This document shows, in pieces, positions 39,251 to 48,032 of a DNA stretch of 64,000 nt. The translations under genes and the position numbers were made by a program. Each line of letters opens with the position of its first letter. The stretch's first letter is position 1. The notes below the pieces were generated by a model. The model saw only the letters and a list, made by a program, of their open reading frames with translations. It searched no databases and was not told where the DNA came from. The DNA comes from Streptomyces sp. NBC_00659 (GTDB taxonomy: Bacteria > Actinomycetota > Actinomycetes > Streptomycetales > Streptomycetaceae): contig NZ_CP109031.1 in assembly GCF_036226925.1 (NCBI RefSeq), positions 9,548,001 through 9,612,000 on the forward strand, in the 5' to 3' direction.

Positions 39251-42055
39251 TTGCTCGGCTATTCGGAAAACGCTGTGGAGACGAACACGCTCAGGCAGGC
39301 CCTTGAGCGCGCCAAGGAAGGACAAGGCTCCGTCGTGGTCGTGGGCGGACCCCCGGGCTGCGGGGACCCCTCACTGATGAAGGCATGTGTGCACGGCGCC
39401 GACGAGGCCGGCGCCGTCCTGCTCGACGCCATCGCCTCCCCGGCGGAGACGGGCATCCCGCTGGGTGTGGCCGGCCAGCTCTTCCAGAGCGCCGAACTCG
39501 CCGGCGCCGTGGACGATCCGCAGACCCTGATCCGCGAGGAAGGCGCCCGGCTGGCCGGCGCCACCGGCGCGGCCGACGTGGAGTTCGAGGTCCTGCACCG
39601 CCTGCACGAGGCGGTCCTGGCCCTGGGCGAGCGCGCTGCGGTGATGGTCTTCGTCGACGAGGCACGGTACGCCGACGACACCTCCCTGCGCTTCCTGCTC
39701 TTCCTCGCCCGCAGGATCCGGGAGTCCCGCGTGGTCGTCGTGGTCGGCGAGTCCGCCCGCGCGACCCCCGCCGCGTCCGCGGCCGCCGAGTTCCACGCCG
39801 AACTGCTGCGGCTCCCGCACTGCCGGCAACTGCGCCTGGCCCCCCTGCCCCCGGACGCGGTCGCCGCGTCCCTCGTGGGACTCGTCGGACGGCAGGAGGC
39901 GGACGCCTTGGCGGCGGAGGTCCACGAGGCGTCCGGCGGCAACCCCCTGCTGGTGCGCGCGCTGGTCCAGGACTACGCGGAGGCGCGGGCCGCGGCGAAG
40001 GACACACCGCTCCAGGTCTGCCCCGGCGACAGGTTCCGCCAGGCCGTCTCGGGCCTGCTGCGCCGCGGCGAACTCGCGGTGCTGCAGATGGCGCAGGCTT
40101 TCGCCGTCGCCGGCGAGGACGCCCCGGTCACGGTGCTGAGCGGGGCGGTCGGCCTGGCCGGCGACATGGTGCCGCGCGTGATCCAGGCACTGCAGGGCGC
40201 CGGACTCATGCACGAGGGCCGCTTCCGCAACCCCGCCGTCCGCCGGGCGGTCCGCGAGGACCTGTCCCCGGACGAGGCCACCGCCCTCAACCGCTCCCTC
40301 GCCCACCTGCTGTACGAGGAAGGAGCCCCGGCCTCGACGGTCGCCCGCCATCTGCTCGCCGGCGGCGGAGGCGACGCCCGGTGGGCGGTGGGCGTCCTGG
40401 AGGAGGCCGCCGACGAGGCACGTGCCGGGCAGCGCTTCGACCTGGCGCTCAGATACCTGGAGTTCGCCCACGAACTGTGCCGGGACACCGCCCGGCGCGC
40501 CGGGATCAGGACCAGGATCGCCGGGCTCGCCTGGCATGTGCGTCCGGCCGGCGTGGTGCGCCATCTGCCCCGCCTCATCGACGCCGCCCGCGCCGGCCAC
40601 CTCTGCGGCGCAGACACCATCGCCCTGGTCTGGCACCTGCTCTGGTACGGCAGGTTCGACGAAGCCGTCGACGCTCTGGAACGGCTGGGCGACATCCCGG
40701 GCGGCCCGGACCGGCGCACCGCCGGCGAACTCGGTGTCCTGCGGCGGGCGATCTCCGCGAGCAGCCCGGAGCTGCTCACCCACGGCAGCCGCACCGCCCC
40801 GCCCCCGGCCGGCCAGGACCCCGCCTCCGCCCATGTCGTGGTGGAACCGCGGCTCCAGGGCGTGGCCGTCCTCGACACCGTCCTGCGGCGCGGAGCCGAC
40901 CCCTCCACCGTGGTCCACGCCGAACAGGCCCTGCGCCGCATCCAGCTCGGCGACAAGGGTCCGGAGACGGCCGAGCCCGTCACCTCGGCCCTGCTCGCCC
41001 TCGTCTACGCCGACCGGCTGGACGTCGCGGAACCCTGGTTCGCCCGGCTGCTCGGCGAGGACGCCCTGCGGGGCAGCCCGTCGTGGCAGGCCCGCATCCA
41101 CGCCGTACAGGCGGAGGCCGCGCTGCGCCGGGGCGCCCTGCCCGCGGCCCTGGGGGCCGCCGAGACGGCGCTGGCACAGCTGCCGCCGGCGGCCTGGGGC
41201 GTCGGACTCGGCCTTCCCCTCGGTACGGCCGTGCTCGCGGCCACCGGCATGGGCCGCTACGACAAGGCCGCCGCCCTGCTTGCCCAGCCGGTGCCGGAGG
41301 CGATGTTCCAGACCCGCTACGGCCTGCAGTACCTCCACGCCCGGGGCTGCCACCACCTGGCGACCGGCGGCCACTACGCCGCACTCGCCGACTTCGCCTC
41401 CTGCGGCGAGCTCATGCGCGCCTGGGAGATGGACCTGCCCGGCCTGGTGCCCTGGCGCACGGCCGCGGCCCAGGCATGGCTGCACCTCGACGACCGCGAC
41501 CAGGCCCGCCGCCTCATCGACGAACAGCTGCAGCGGCTGAGCCCCGGCCCCTCCCGCACCCGTGCCACGACGCTGCGGGTCCTCGCCGCGACCGGCGAAC
41601 CGCACCGGCGCGCCGCCCTGCTCACCGAGGCCGTGGACATGCTCGAGGCCTGCGGCGACCATCTGGAACTCGCCCGCGCGCTCGCCGACCTCGGCCACGC
41701 GCTCCACCACGACGGCCACCGCAGCCGCGCCCGGATGATCGCGCGCCGGGCGTACCGGTCGGCCATGGAGTGCAAGGCCGGATCACTGACCGAGGAACTC
41801 CAGGCCGGCAAGGACGGCCTGTGCTCCGCCGACTCCGCTGCCGCGGCGAGCGATCTCGCCCAACTGAGCGACGCGGAACTGCGCGTGGCGGCACTCGCGG
41901 CCCAGGGCATGACCAACCGGAAGATCGCCGGACGGCTCTTCATCACCGTCAGCACGGTGGAACAGCACCTCACGCAGGTGTACCGCAAGCTCAATGTGAA
42001 GCACCGCAAGGAACTGCCGTACGGGCTGCACAGCGCGATGCGCGAGTCCGCCTGA
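39251..42055 (+). CDS. LAL-family (large LuxR) transcriptional activator
   Basis: A 934-residue regulator: N-terminal ATPase region, long helical TPR-like middle, and a C-terminal LuxR HTH (LSDAELRVAALAAQGMTNRK, IAGRLFITVSTVEQHL). The P-loop is degenerate, GGPPGCGDPSLMK, where GK(S/T) is expected, so ATP binding is doubtful; the Walker B-like VMVFVDEARYADD is kept. TTG at 39251 follows ACGGGGGCG; GTG at 39275 is an alternative. It stands alone before a strong terminator. LAL proteins often switch on type I PKS clusters, so it could control the right-hand pathway; this is inference. Confidence 0.9.
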   Translation: MLGYSENAVETNTLRQALERAKEGQGSVVVVGGPPGCGDPSLMKACVHGADEAGAVLLDAIASPAETGIPLGVAGQLFQSAELAGAVDDPQTLIREEGARLAGATGAADVEFEVLHRLHEAVLALGERAAVMVFVDEARYADDTSLRFLLFLARRIRESRVVVVVGESARATPAASAAAEFHAELLRLPHCRQLRLAPLPPDAVAASLVGLVGRQEADALAAEVHEASGGNPLLVRALVQDYAEARAAAKDTPLQVCPGDRFRQAVSGLLRRGELAVLQMAQAFAVAGEDAPVTVLSGAVGLAGDMVPRVIQALQGAGLMHEGRFRNPAVRRAVREDLSPDEATALNRSLAHLLYEEGAPASTVARHLLAGGGGDARWAVGVLEEAADEARAGQRFDLALRYLEFAHELCRDTARRAGIRTRIAGLAWHVRPAGVVRHLPRLIDAARAGHLCGADTIALVWHLLWYGRFDEAVDALERLGDIPGGPDRRTAGELGVLRRAISASSPELLTHGSRTAPPPAGQDPASAHVVVEPRLQGVAVLDTVLRRGADPSTVVHAEQALRRIQLGDKGPETAEPVTSALLALVYADRLDVAEPWFARLLGEDALRGSPSWQARIHAVQAEAALRRGALPAALGAAETALAQLPPAAWGVGLGLPLGTAVLAATGMGRYDKAAALLAQPVPEAMFQTRYGLQYLHARGCHHLATGGHYAALADFASCGELMRAWEMDLPGLVPWRTAAAQAWLHLDDRDQARRLIDEQLQRLSPGPSRTRATTLRVLAATGEPHRRAALLTEAVDMLEACGDHLELARALADLGHALHHDGHRSRARMIARRAYRSAMECKAGSLTEELQAGKDGLCSADSAAAASDLAQLSDAELRVAALAAQGMTNRKIAGRLFITVSTVEQHLTQVYRKLNVKHRKELPYGLHSAMRESA

Positions 42056-42067
42056 CAACCCGCACCG

Positions 42068-42112
42068 AACGGCGCCGGTCCCGGACCCTCACGGTCCGGG
42101 ACCGGCGCCGTT
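42068..42112. terminator. Perfect 20-bp hairpin after the LAL gene
   Basis: Arms 42068-42087 and 42093-42112 with a 5-nt loop, starting 12 nt after the LAL stop. Confidence 0.85.
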
Positions 42113-42148
42113 TCGTCGCGGGTCCGGCGTGATCCGCGGCGGCGTGTG

Positions 42149-42177
42149 TCGACCGCAGCTCCGGCCCCGCTCGAGGC
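42149..42177 (+). promoter_or_regulatory. Candidate SARP box upstream of the AT-carrier gene
   Basis: TCGACCG, TCCGGCC and TCGAGGC start at 42149, 42160 and 42171, 11 bp apart, 100-128 bp before the ATG. It is the rightmost box noticed. It suggests the AT-carrier protein belongs to the type II PKS regulon. Confidence 0.5.
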
Positions 42178-42276
42178 AGCGCCTCGACAGTTGGCTGACG
42201 ACGGACACCTCGAAGGGGCACGGGGCAGCAGTGAGCGCTCGACCCTTTCCGGACGGCCGACACCTCAAGGAGAGGC

Positions 42277-44016
42277 ATGAGCCCCAAGACCACCGCTGAG
42301 ACGAACGACGAGGCGGCACTTGCGCCGTCCGAGCCGGTCCTGTGGCATCTGGCCCTGCTCAGCGGGGCCGACGGCACGACTCTCCATACCGGACTCGCCG
42401 GACTCAAGGCCCGTTTCGCCCAGTTCCCGGTCCTGGAGGACGTCCCGGTGCGCATCCGTACCGTCGGCAGCGAGGGCGGTCACCGCGGCGCCGTGCTCAC
42501 CGGCGAGGGCGTCGCCACGGACCTCGGCGTCCGGGAGGCCGGGCACGCCGCTCCCGTCGCCTTCATGTTCCCCGGACTCGGTGACCACTACGGGGACATG
42601 GGCCGCGACCTGTACCGCGACTTCCCCGTCTTCCGCGCCGCCGTCGACGAGTGCGCCAAGACGCTCACGCCCGAACTCGGCCTGGACATCCGCGAGATCG
42701 TCTTCCCCGACCCGGAACCGGGCGCCACCGTCACGGCCGCCCCGGCCGTCGACCTGCGCCGCATGCTCGGCCGCGGGGACGGCCCGCGCAGCGAGAACGA
42801 GCGCCGGCTGAACGCCACCCGGCTCGCCCAGCCCGCACTGTTCGTCATCGAGTACGCGCTGGCCCGGCTCTGGGAGTCCTGGGGCGCCCGCCCCTCCGTC
42901 ATGATCGGCTACAGCCTCGGCGAGTACGTCGCCGCCACCCTCGCCGGTGTGCTCGCCCTCCCGGACGCCCTGACCCTCGTCGCCCGCCGGGCCGCACTCA
43001 TCGACAGCCTGCCCGAGGGCGCCCTGCTCGCCGTCATGCTTCCCGAACAGGAGGCCGGCGCCCTGCTCGGGGACGACGTGTCGCTGTCCGCCGTCAACGG
43101 ACCGGAGTTCTGCGTCGCGGCCGGCCCCGTCGCCGCGATCGAGGAGCTGGAGCGCACCCTGCGCGAACGCGGCACCGTCTGCCGCCGGGTGCAGTCCACC
43201 CACGCCTTCCACTCCTCGATGATGGAGCCCATCGCCGGCCAGGTGACCGACCTCGCGCGGACCCTCACCCTCAACCCGCCGAGCATCCCCTACATCTCCA
43301 ACGTCACCGGCGAGCCCATCACCGACGCACAGGCCACCGACCCCGCCTACTGGGCCCTCCACCTGGTCAGCCCCGTGCGCTTCGCCGAGGGCCTGCGCCA
43401 CCTCGCGGCCGTTCCGCTGCTGCTGGAGACCGGCCCCGGCCAGACCCTCAGCAGCATGGCCACCGTGATCCGCGGCCCCGAGGCCGGCACCGTCGTCGCC
43501 TCCATGCGTCATCCACTGGAGCGCCGGTCCGACTCCGCCGTCGCCCTCAAGGCGCTCGGGCGGCTGTGGCTGGCCGGCGCCGGCATCGACCGGGCCGGCT
43601 TCCCGGCCGACGAGCTGGACCTCGTGGCCGACGCCGTCACCACCGTCTCGGGCGACACCGCGTCCGGCAACGCGCCGAGCAGCGTGGAGCGGGAGGTCGC
43701 GGGCGTCTGGGCCAAGGTGCTCAGGAACGAGCAGCTGCCCCACGACGTCAGCTTCTTCGAGGTCGGCGGCAACTCCCTGCTCGCCACCCGGCTCGCCCTG
43801 CGCATCAAGCGCGTCTTCGGCGTCGAGGTGTCGCTGCGCCAGATCTACGAGTGGTCGACCGTCTCCCGGATGGCCGCCGCCGTGGAGACACTGCGCGCCG
43901 GCCGGGAGCCGGACACCGCCGCGGAGGGCTCCTCGCACACCGGCACCTCGCCGGCCCGCTTCCAGCTGCCCGACGGCCCGGGCTTCGTCTCCCACCGCGT
44001 GCTGATGCGCTGCTGA
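42277..44016 (+). CDS. Acyltransferase-carrier didomain protein
   Basis: A 579-residue protein with a malonyl-CoA-type acyltransferase (FMFPGLGDHYGDMG entry, nucleophile GYSLGEY about 210-216, and the specificity motif HAFH about 309) followed by a carrier domain of NRPS-like type (FFEVGGNSLLATR, Ser about 499). The first 85 residues resemble a linker before an AT. There is no KS, so it acts in trans, for instance loading or transferring a malonyl-type unit to a partner. ATG at 42277 follows AAGGAGAG. Downstream is a discrete ACP and the relic of an FkbI-like gene, which suggests an extender- or starter-unit role. Confidence 0.85.
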   Translation: MSPKTTAETNDEAALAPSEPVLWHLALLSGADGTTLHTGLAGLKARFAQFPVLEDVPVRIRTVGSEGGHRGAVLTGEGVATDLGVREAGHAAPVAFMFPGLGDHYGDMGRDLYRDFPVFRAAVDECAKTLTPELGLDIREIVFPDPEPGATVTAAPAVDLRRMLGRGDGPRSENERRLNATRLAQPALFVIEYALARLWESWGARPSVMIGYSLGEYVAATLAGVLALPDALTLVARRAALIDSLPEGALLAVMLPEQEAGALLGDDVSLSAVNGPEFCVAAGPVAAIEELERTLRERGTVCRRVQSTHAFHSSMMEPIAGQVTDLARTLTLNPPSIPYISNVTGEPITDAQATDPAYWALHLVSPVRFAEGLRHLAAVPLLLETGPGQTLSSMATVIRGPEAGTVVASMRHPLERRSDSAVALKALGRLWLAGAGIDRAGFPADELDLVADAVTTVSGDTASGNAPSSVEREVAGVWAKVLRNEQLPHDVSFFEVGGNSLLATRLALRIKRVFGVEVSLRQIYEWSTVSRMAAAVETLRAGREPDTAAEGSSHTGTSPARFQLPDGPGFVSHRVLMRC

Positions 44017-44134
44017 AGAAGATGGCCGCCTGCTCGGGCGAAAGAGCTGCGAGGGCTTCCACAAGTACCGCTGACGCCCGCCCCCTTCCTCTCCGCGACC
44101 GCCACGACACCATGACAACAGGACGGATGACGAG

Positions 44135-44389
44135 ATGAGCACGGACAACAGGGCCAGGGCCGCGGAGTACCTCTCCCGCTTCTTCCCGGTGCAGGACCTC
44201 AAGGACGACGACGACATCTTCGAACTCGGCTTCGTCAGCTCGATGTTCGCGATGCAGCTGGTGTCCTTCGTCGAGCACGAATTCGGCATCACGGTCGAGA
44301 ACGAGGACCTGGAGCTGGAGTACTTCCGGTCCATCAGCGCGCTCGACGCCTTCGTCACACGCAAGCTCTCCGCCCCGGCAGCGCTGTAG
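44135..44389 (+). CDS. Discrete ACP of the methoxymalonyl (FkbJ/AsmACP) type
   Basis: An 84-residue carrier protein, MSTDNRARAAEYLSRFF, with the site LGFVSSMFAMQLVSFVE (Ser36) and VENEDLELEYF. This pattern is of the ACPs that carry glyceryl/methoxymalonyl units (FkbJ, AsmACP). The next frame is a broken FkbI-like dehydrogenase, normally its neighbour in that pathway, and FkbH, FkbK and FkbG are absent. The ACP frame is intact but its pathway here is not, so it may have been kept for another use or be on the way to loss. Confidence 0.78.
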   Translation: MSTDNRARAAEYLSRFFPVQDLKDDDDIFELGFVSSMFAMQLVSFVEHEFGITVENEDLELEYFRSISALDAFVTRKLSAPAAL

Positions 44390-44408
44390 GCGAGAGCGGA
44401 CCGAGACG

Positions 44409-44695
44409 ATGACCGGAGCGCTCACCGCGCAGCAGGAGCAGGCCCGCAAGGAGTTCAGGGCCTTCCGCGACCGCCACATGGCCCCCTGCGCCGGCACCTG
44501 GCACCGCGCCCGGCGCACCCCGCCCGAGATCATCCGGCTGCTCGCGGACGAAGGCCTGCTCGGGCTGTACGTGCCGCGAGTACGGCGGCGGTGGCTGCAG
44601 CCGGGAGCTGAAGCAGGCCTGGCTGCCCCGGCCGGCCCGCGGTGAGCGCATCGCGGCGCCGGCCGTCTCGGAGCCGGCAGTGACGCGGCCGGCGT
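44409..44695 (+). pseudogene. Relic of an FkbI-like acyl-CoA dehydrogenase
   Basis: About 57 codons from ATG 44409 match the dehydrogenase N-terminus (QEQARKEFRAFRDRHMAPC, IIRLLADEGLLGLYVP). A one-base shift near 44575 then moves EYGGGG into another frame, where it joins SRELKQAWLPRP and GERIAAPAVSEPA, a segment from further along the protein. So there is a frameshift plus an internal deletion and no enzyme can be made. Confidence 0.75.
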
Positions 44696-45230
44696 GACCA
44701 CTACCGCGTCGGCTTCCGGACGCCGCGTGCCCTGCCCGAGCAGGAGACACCGGCGGACGGAACGTGGGTCCTCGGTGACAGCGCCGGGGTGTCCGAGAGC
44801 CTGGAGGCCGACCATGTGGCTGATGTGGATGTACTGCCTGCCCGCCTGGACAACGGGTGGCAGGCGCCCGCTCGACTGGCCGTCGACGCGACCACGCCGG
44901 TGGCGCCGACAGCCGGTCGTGGCGACATCGCCGACGCTGCGCAGGAGCTGACCGCTTCCGCGCTGCGTACTCTGCAACGTCTGCCGGGCGAACCCCGGCT
45001 GAACGGTGCCGAGTTGGTGTGGATCACACGTTCGGCGGCGGGCGCGGACAACGACGTCCGCGACCCGCTGCGGGCACCGCTGCGGGGCTTGGTCCGCGCG
45101 GCGCGCGGCGAGTACGCCGAACGTGTGATCCGCCTGGTCGACCTGGGCGACGGCATCGCCGACGAAGCGCTGCTGCCCCGCGCAGCCGCCCTGACGGGCG
45201 AGCCGGAGATCGACCTGCCCCCCGAGGACG
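44696..45230 (+). pseudogene. Relic of a type I PKS ketoreductase structural subdomain
   Basis: One open frame carries DHYRVGFRTP, DGTWVLGDSAGVSE, LNGAELVWITRSAAG, PLRGLVRAARGEYAERVIR and LVDLG. This is the non-catalytic half that precedes a KR in modular PKSs, including the usual GLVRxARxE...RLVDLG run. No KS, AT or NADPH-binding half is present and the frame passes directly into an MFS tail. It is a fragment left by deletion of a modular PKS. Confidence 0.7.
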
Positions 45231-45500
45231 CGGGCGCGGGGTCCGGCGTCGTCAACACCGCGACGCAGTTCGGCTCGGCGACCGGTACCGCGGCCGTCGG
45301 AGCGGTCCTCCTCGGACTCGTCGGCGCCGGGGCGAGAGCGCGGCCGCCGCGGCCGACTTCACCTCTGCGGTCTGCCTCACCCCGTGGTGCAACGTCGCCG
45401 CCTTCCTGCTGACCGCCGCCCTCACCCCGCTGCTCCCGCGCAGCGAGCCGACGAACGCCGGCGCCGCGGCGAACGCCAAGGACGACTCCGCCGCCGGCGG
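45231..45500 (+). pseudogene. Relic of an MFS exporter C-terminus fused to the PKS piece
   Basis: GVVNTATQFGSATGTAAVGA and LLGLVG continue the previous frame, then after a shift near 45340 the next frame reads ADFTSAVCLTPWCNVAAFLL and TAALTPLLP, the last two helices of a 14-helix drug exporter. The earlier twelve helices are absent. The join with the PKS fragment at about 45230 marks a deletion end-point. Confidence 0.68.
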
Positions 45501-45564
45501 TCCCGTCCCCGACCCGGCCCAGGCCGAATTCCCTTCCCTCACACATCTCCCACAGGAGGCTCGT

Positions 45565-45747
45565 ATGGCAGAAACCCCGGAGAACAATTCCACGGAGGAC
45601 GAGAACCGGCGCAAATTCCGTGAGGTCCTCGCGCGCAAGCGGAACACGAACAGGGACCGCCAGGCGCACGAGGACGGCCGGCTGAAGGTGAAGGGCATGA
45701 GCGGTCCGGCCGGGCAGAAGCGCCAATTCCGGCGCAAGGCCGGCTGA
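45565..45747 (+). CDS. Small conserved hypothetical protein (DUF5302-like)
   Basis: A 60-residue, highly charged protein (DENRRKFREVLARKRNTN, then GPAGQKRQFRRKAG) of a small actinobacterial family best matched to DUF5302. ATG at 45565 follows AGGAGG at 5-nt spacing, so it looks translated. It is followed by a hairpin. The function is unknown. It lies intact inside a zone of broken genes. Confidence 0.75.
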   Translation: MAETPENNSTEDENRRKFREVLARKRNTNRDRQAHEDGRLKVKGMSGPAGQKRQFRRKAG

Positions 45748-45773
45748 GCAGCGGATCCACATCGACAGCACAA

Positions 45774-45816
45774 GAGAATCGCCGGCCCCGAGGACTTTCC
45801 GGGACCGGCGATTCTC
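45774..45816. terminator. Hairpin after the small DUF5302-like gene
   Basis: Arms of 12 bp at 45774-45785 and 45805-45816 (GAGAATCGCCGG and its complement) with a partly paired loop, 27 nt after the stop. Confidence 0.7.
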
Positions 45817-45904
45817 CTTCACCGAGTGGAGTGGGCCGCGGTTCACCGCCGCGCGCCGGGCTTGGGAAGCGGACGGGGGCGGGGCACGGAGCGCGGCTTG
45901 GGCC

Positions 45905-46327
45905 GGCGGACACCGAAACCGCACCGCCCTCCTCGACGCGGCCATCGACGTTCTCGCCCGCGAAGGCTCGCGCGGCCTCACCCTGCGCGCGGTCGACGCC
46001 CGGGCGGGCGTGCCGGTCGGCACGTCCTCCAACTACTTCCGCAACCGGGACGAGCTGCTGCTGCAGCTCATGCGGCGTACCGACGAACGCATCGCGCCCG
46101 ACCCGGAGCAGGTCGCCGACGTCATGCGCGCCGAGCCCTCGACCGGCCTCGTGGCGCTCCTGCTGCGCCAGGTCCACGAGCGCATGGAGGCCGACCGCGC
46201 CGGCTGCCTCGCCATGCTGGAGCTGCGCCTCGACGACCTCACCGTCCCCGAGGTGCTCGCCCCGTACGCCGGCGACGACCTGATCGGCGAACTCGCCCGT
46301 CGGCTGCTGCCGAAGGGCGTCACCTGA
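45905..46327 (+). pseudogene. Relic of a TetR-family regulator
   Basis: The frame reads RTALLDAAIDVLAREGSRG, LRAVDARAGVPVGTSSNYF and RNRDELLLQL, a clear TetR HTH, but no ATG, GTG or TTG start lies in frame just upstream. After LAMLELRL it jumps to DDLTVPEVLAPY and stops at about 140 residues, so much of the ligand domain appears deleted. Confidence 0.65.
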
Positions 46328-46480
46328 AGTCCCCCTGCCGGCCCGTATCCGTCGCCCCGCGAACCCCTATTTCCGAATTCTCTTGAGTTCGGGGGCCCCT
46401 ATTTACCGGAAAAAGATCATTGAAATGGCCTTTCCGGCGGTACGTTTCACAGAAACCGTCTCGTATTCGGAGTCTATGGA

Positions 46481-48019
46481 ATGTCGATTCTTGAGCTGCG
46501 GGAGATCCGTGCGGAGGCGTTGCGTGGCCCGAGCGAGAAGGCGACGGCGGCGCAGCACGCCAAGGGCAAGCTGACCGCCCGGGAGCGCATCGGGCTGCTG
46601 CTGGACGCGGGTTCGTTCCGGGAGGTCGAGCAGCTGCGCCGGCACCGGGCGACCGGTTTCGGCCTGGAGGCCAAGAGGCCGTACACCGACGGTGTCATCA
46701 CCGGCTGGGGCACGGTCGAGGGCCGTACGGTCTTCGTGTACGCCCACGACTTCCGGATCTTCGGCGGGGCGCTGGGCGAGGCCCACGCCACGAAGATCCA
46801 CAAGATCATGGACATGGCCATCGCGGCGGGTGCGCCGCTGGTGTCTTTGAACGACGGTGCCGGCGCCCGTATCCAGGAGGGCGTCTCGGCGCTCGCCGGC
46901 TACGGCGGCATCTTCCAGCGCAACACGAAGGCCTCCGGGGTCATCCCGCAGATCTCTGTGATGCTCGGCCCGTGCGCCGGCGGCGCGGCCTACTCGCCGG
47001 CGCTGACGGACTTCGTGTTCATGGTCCGCGAGACCTCGCAGATGTTCATCACCGGCCCGGACGTGGTCAAGGCGGTGACGGGCGAGGAGATCACCCAGAA
47101 CGGCCTGGGCGGCGCCGACGTCCACGCGGAGACCTCCGGCGTCTGCCACTTCGCCTACGACGACGAGGAGACCTGCATCGCCGAGGTGCGCTACCTCCTG
47201 TCGATGCTGCCGCAGAACAACCGCGAGAACCCGCCGCGGGCGCAGTCCTCCGACCCGGCCGACCGCCGCAGCGAGGTGCTGCTGGACCTGGTCCCGGCCG
47301 ACGGCAACCGCCCGTACGACATGACCAAGGTCATCGAGGAACTCGTCGACGACGGCGACTACCTGGAGATCCACGAGCGCTGGGCCCGCAACATCATCTG
47401 CGCGCTGGCCCGCCTCGACGGCATGGTCGTCGGCATCGTCGCCAACCAGCCGCAGAGCCTGGCCGGTGTCCTCGACATCGAGGCCTCCGAAAAAGCGGCC
47501 CGTTTCGTGCAGTTGTGTGACGCCTTCAGCATTCCTCTGGTGACCCTGCTGGACGTGCCCGGGTTCCTGCCGGGTGTCGACCAGGAGCACGGCGGGATCA
47601 TCCGGCACGGCGCGAAGCTGCTCTACGCGTACTGCAACGCGACGGTGCCGCGGATCTCCCTCATCCTGCGCAAGGCGTACGGCGGCGCCTACATCGTCAT
47701 GGACAGCCAGTCCATCGGCGCGGACCTCACCTACGCCTGGCCGACGAACGAGATCGCCGTGATGGGCGCCGAGGGCGCCGCCAACGTCATCTTCCGCCGC
47801 CAGATCGCCGACGCCGCCGATCCCGAGGCCATGCGCGCGCGCATGGTCAAGGAGTACAAGGCCGAGCTGATGCACCCCTACTACGCGGCCGAACGCGGCC
47901 TGGTCGACGACGTCATCGACCCCGCCGAGACCCGCGAGATCCTCATCAAGTCACTCGCGATGCTGCACACCAAGCACGCGGACCTGCCCTCCCGCAAACA
48001 CGGCAACCCCCCGCAATGA
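46481..48019 (+). CDS. Acyl-CoA carboxylase carboxyltransferase (beta) subunit
   Basis: A 512-residue biotin-dependent carboxyltransferase of the AccB/PccB type. Motifs: HAKGKLTARERIGLLLD, LNDGAGARIQEGV, MLGPCAGGAAYSPALTDF, and the second-half VPGFLPGVDQEHGGIIRHGAK. It would add CO2 from a biotinylated alpha subunit encoded elsewhere, giving malonyl- or methylmalonyl-CoA. In this setting malonyl-CoA for DpgA (four units per product) and the PKS is the natural role. ATG at 46481 has GGAG 7 nt upstream. The 153-bp gap before it is AT-richer than its surroundings and probably holds the promoter. Confidence 0.95.
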   Translation: MSILELREIRAEALRGPSEKATAAQHAKGKLTARERIGLLLDAGSFREVEQLRRHRATGFGLEAKRPYTDGVITGWGTVEGRTVFVYAHDFRIFGGALGEAHATKIHKIMDMAIAAGAPLVSLNDGAGARIQEGVSALAGYGGIFQRNTKASGVIPQISVMLGPCAGGAAYSPALTDFVFMVRETSQMFITGPDVVKAVTGEEITQNGLGGADVHAETSGVCHFAYDDEETCIAEVRYLLSMLPQNNRENPPRAQSSDPADRRSEVLLDLVPADGNRPYDMTKVIEELVDDGDYLEIHERWARNIICALARLDGMVVGIVANQPQSLAGVLDIEASEKAARFVQLCDAFSIPLVTLLDVPGFLPGVDQEHGGIIRHGAKLLYAYCNATVPRISLILRKAYGGAYIVMDSQSIGADLTYAWPTNEIAVMGAEGAANVIFRRQIADAADPEAMRARMVKEYKAELMHPYYAAERGLVDDVIDPAETREILIKSLAMLHTKHADLPSRKHGNPPQ

Positions 48020-48032
48020 ACGGAGACTCATC

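Noticed and set aside
46383..46446. Promoter of the carboxylase gene (TTGAAA at 46420 with TACGTT at 46441)
   Set aside because: The spacing of 15 bp is poor and no second line of evidence supports it.
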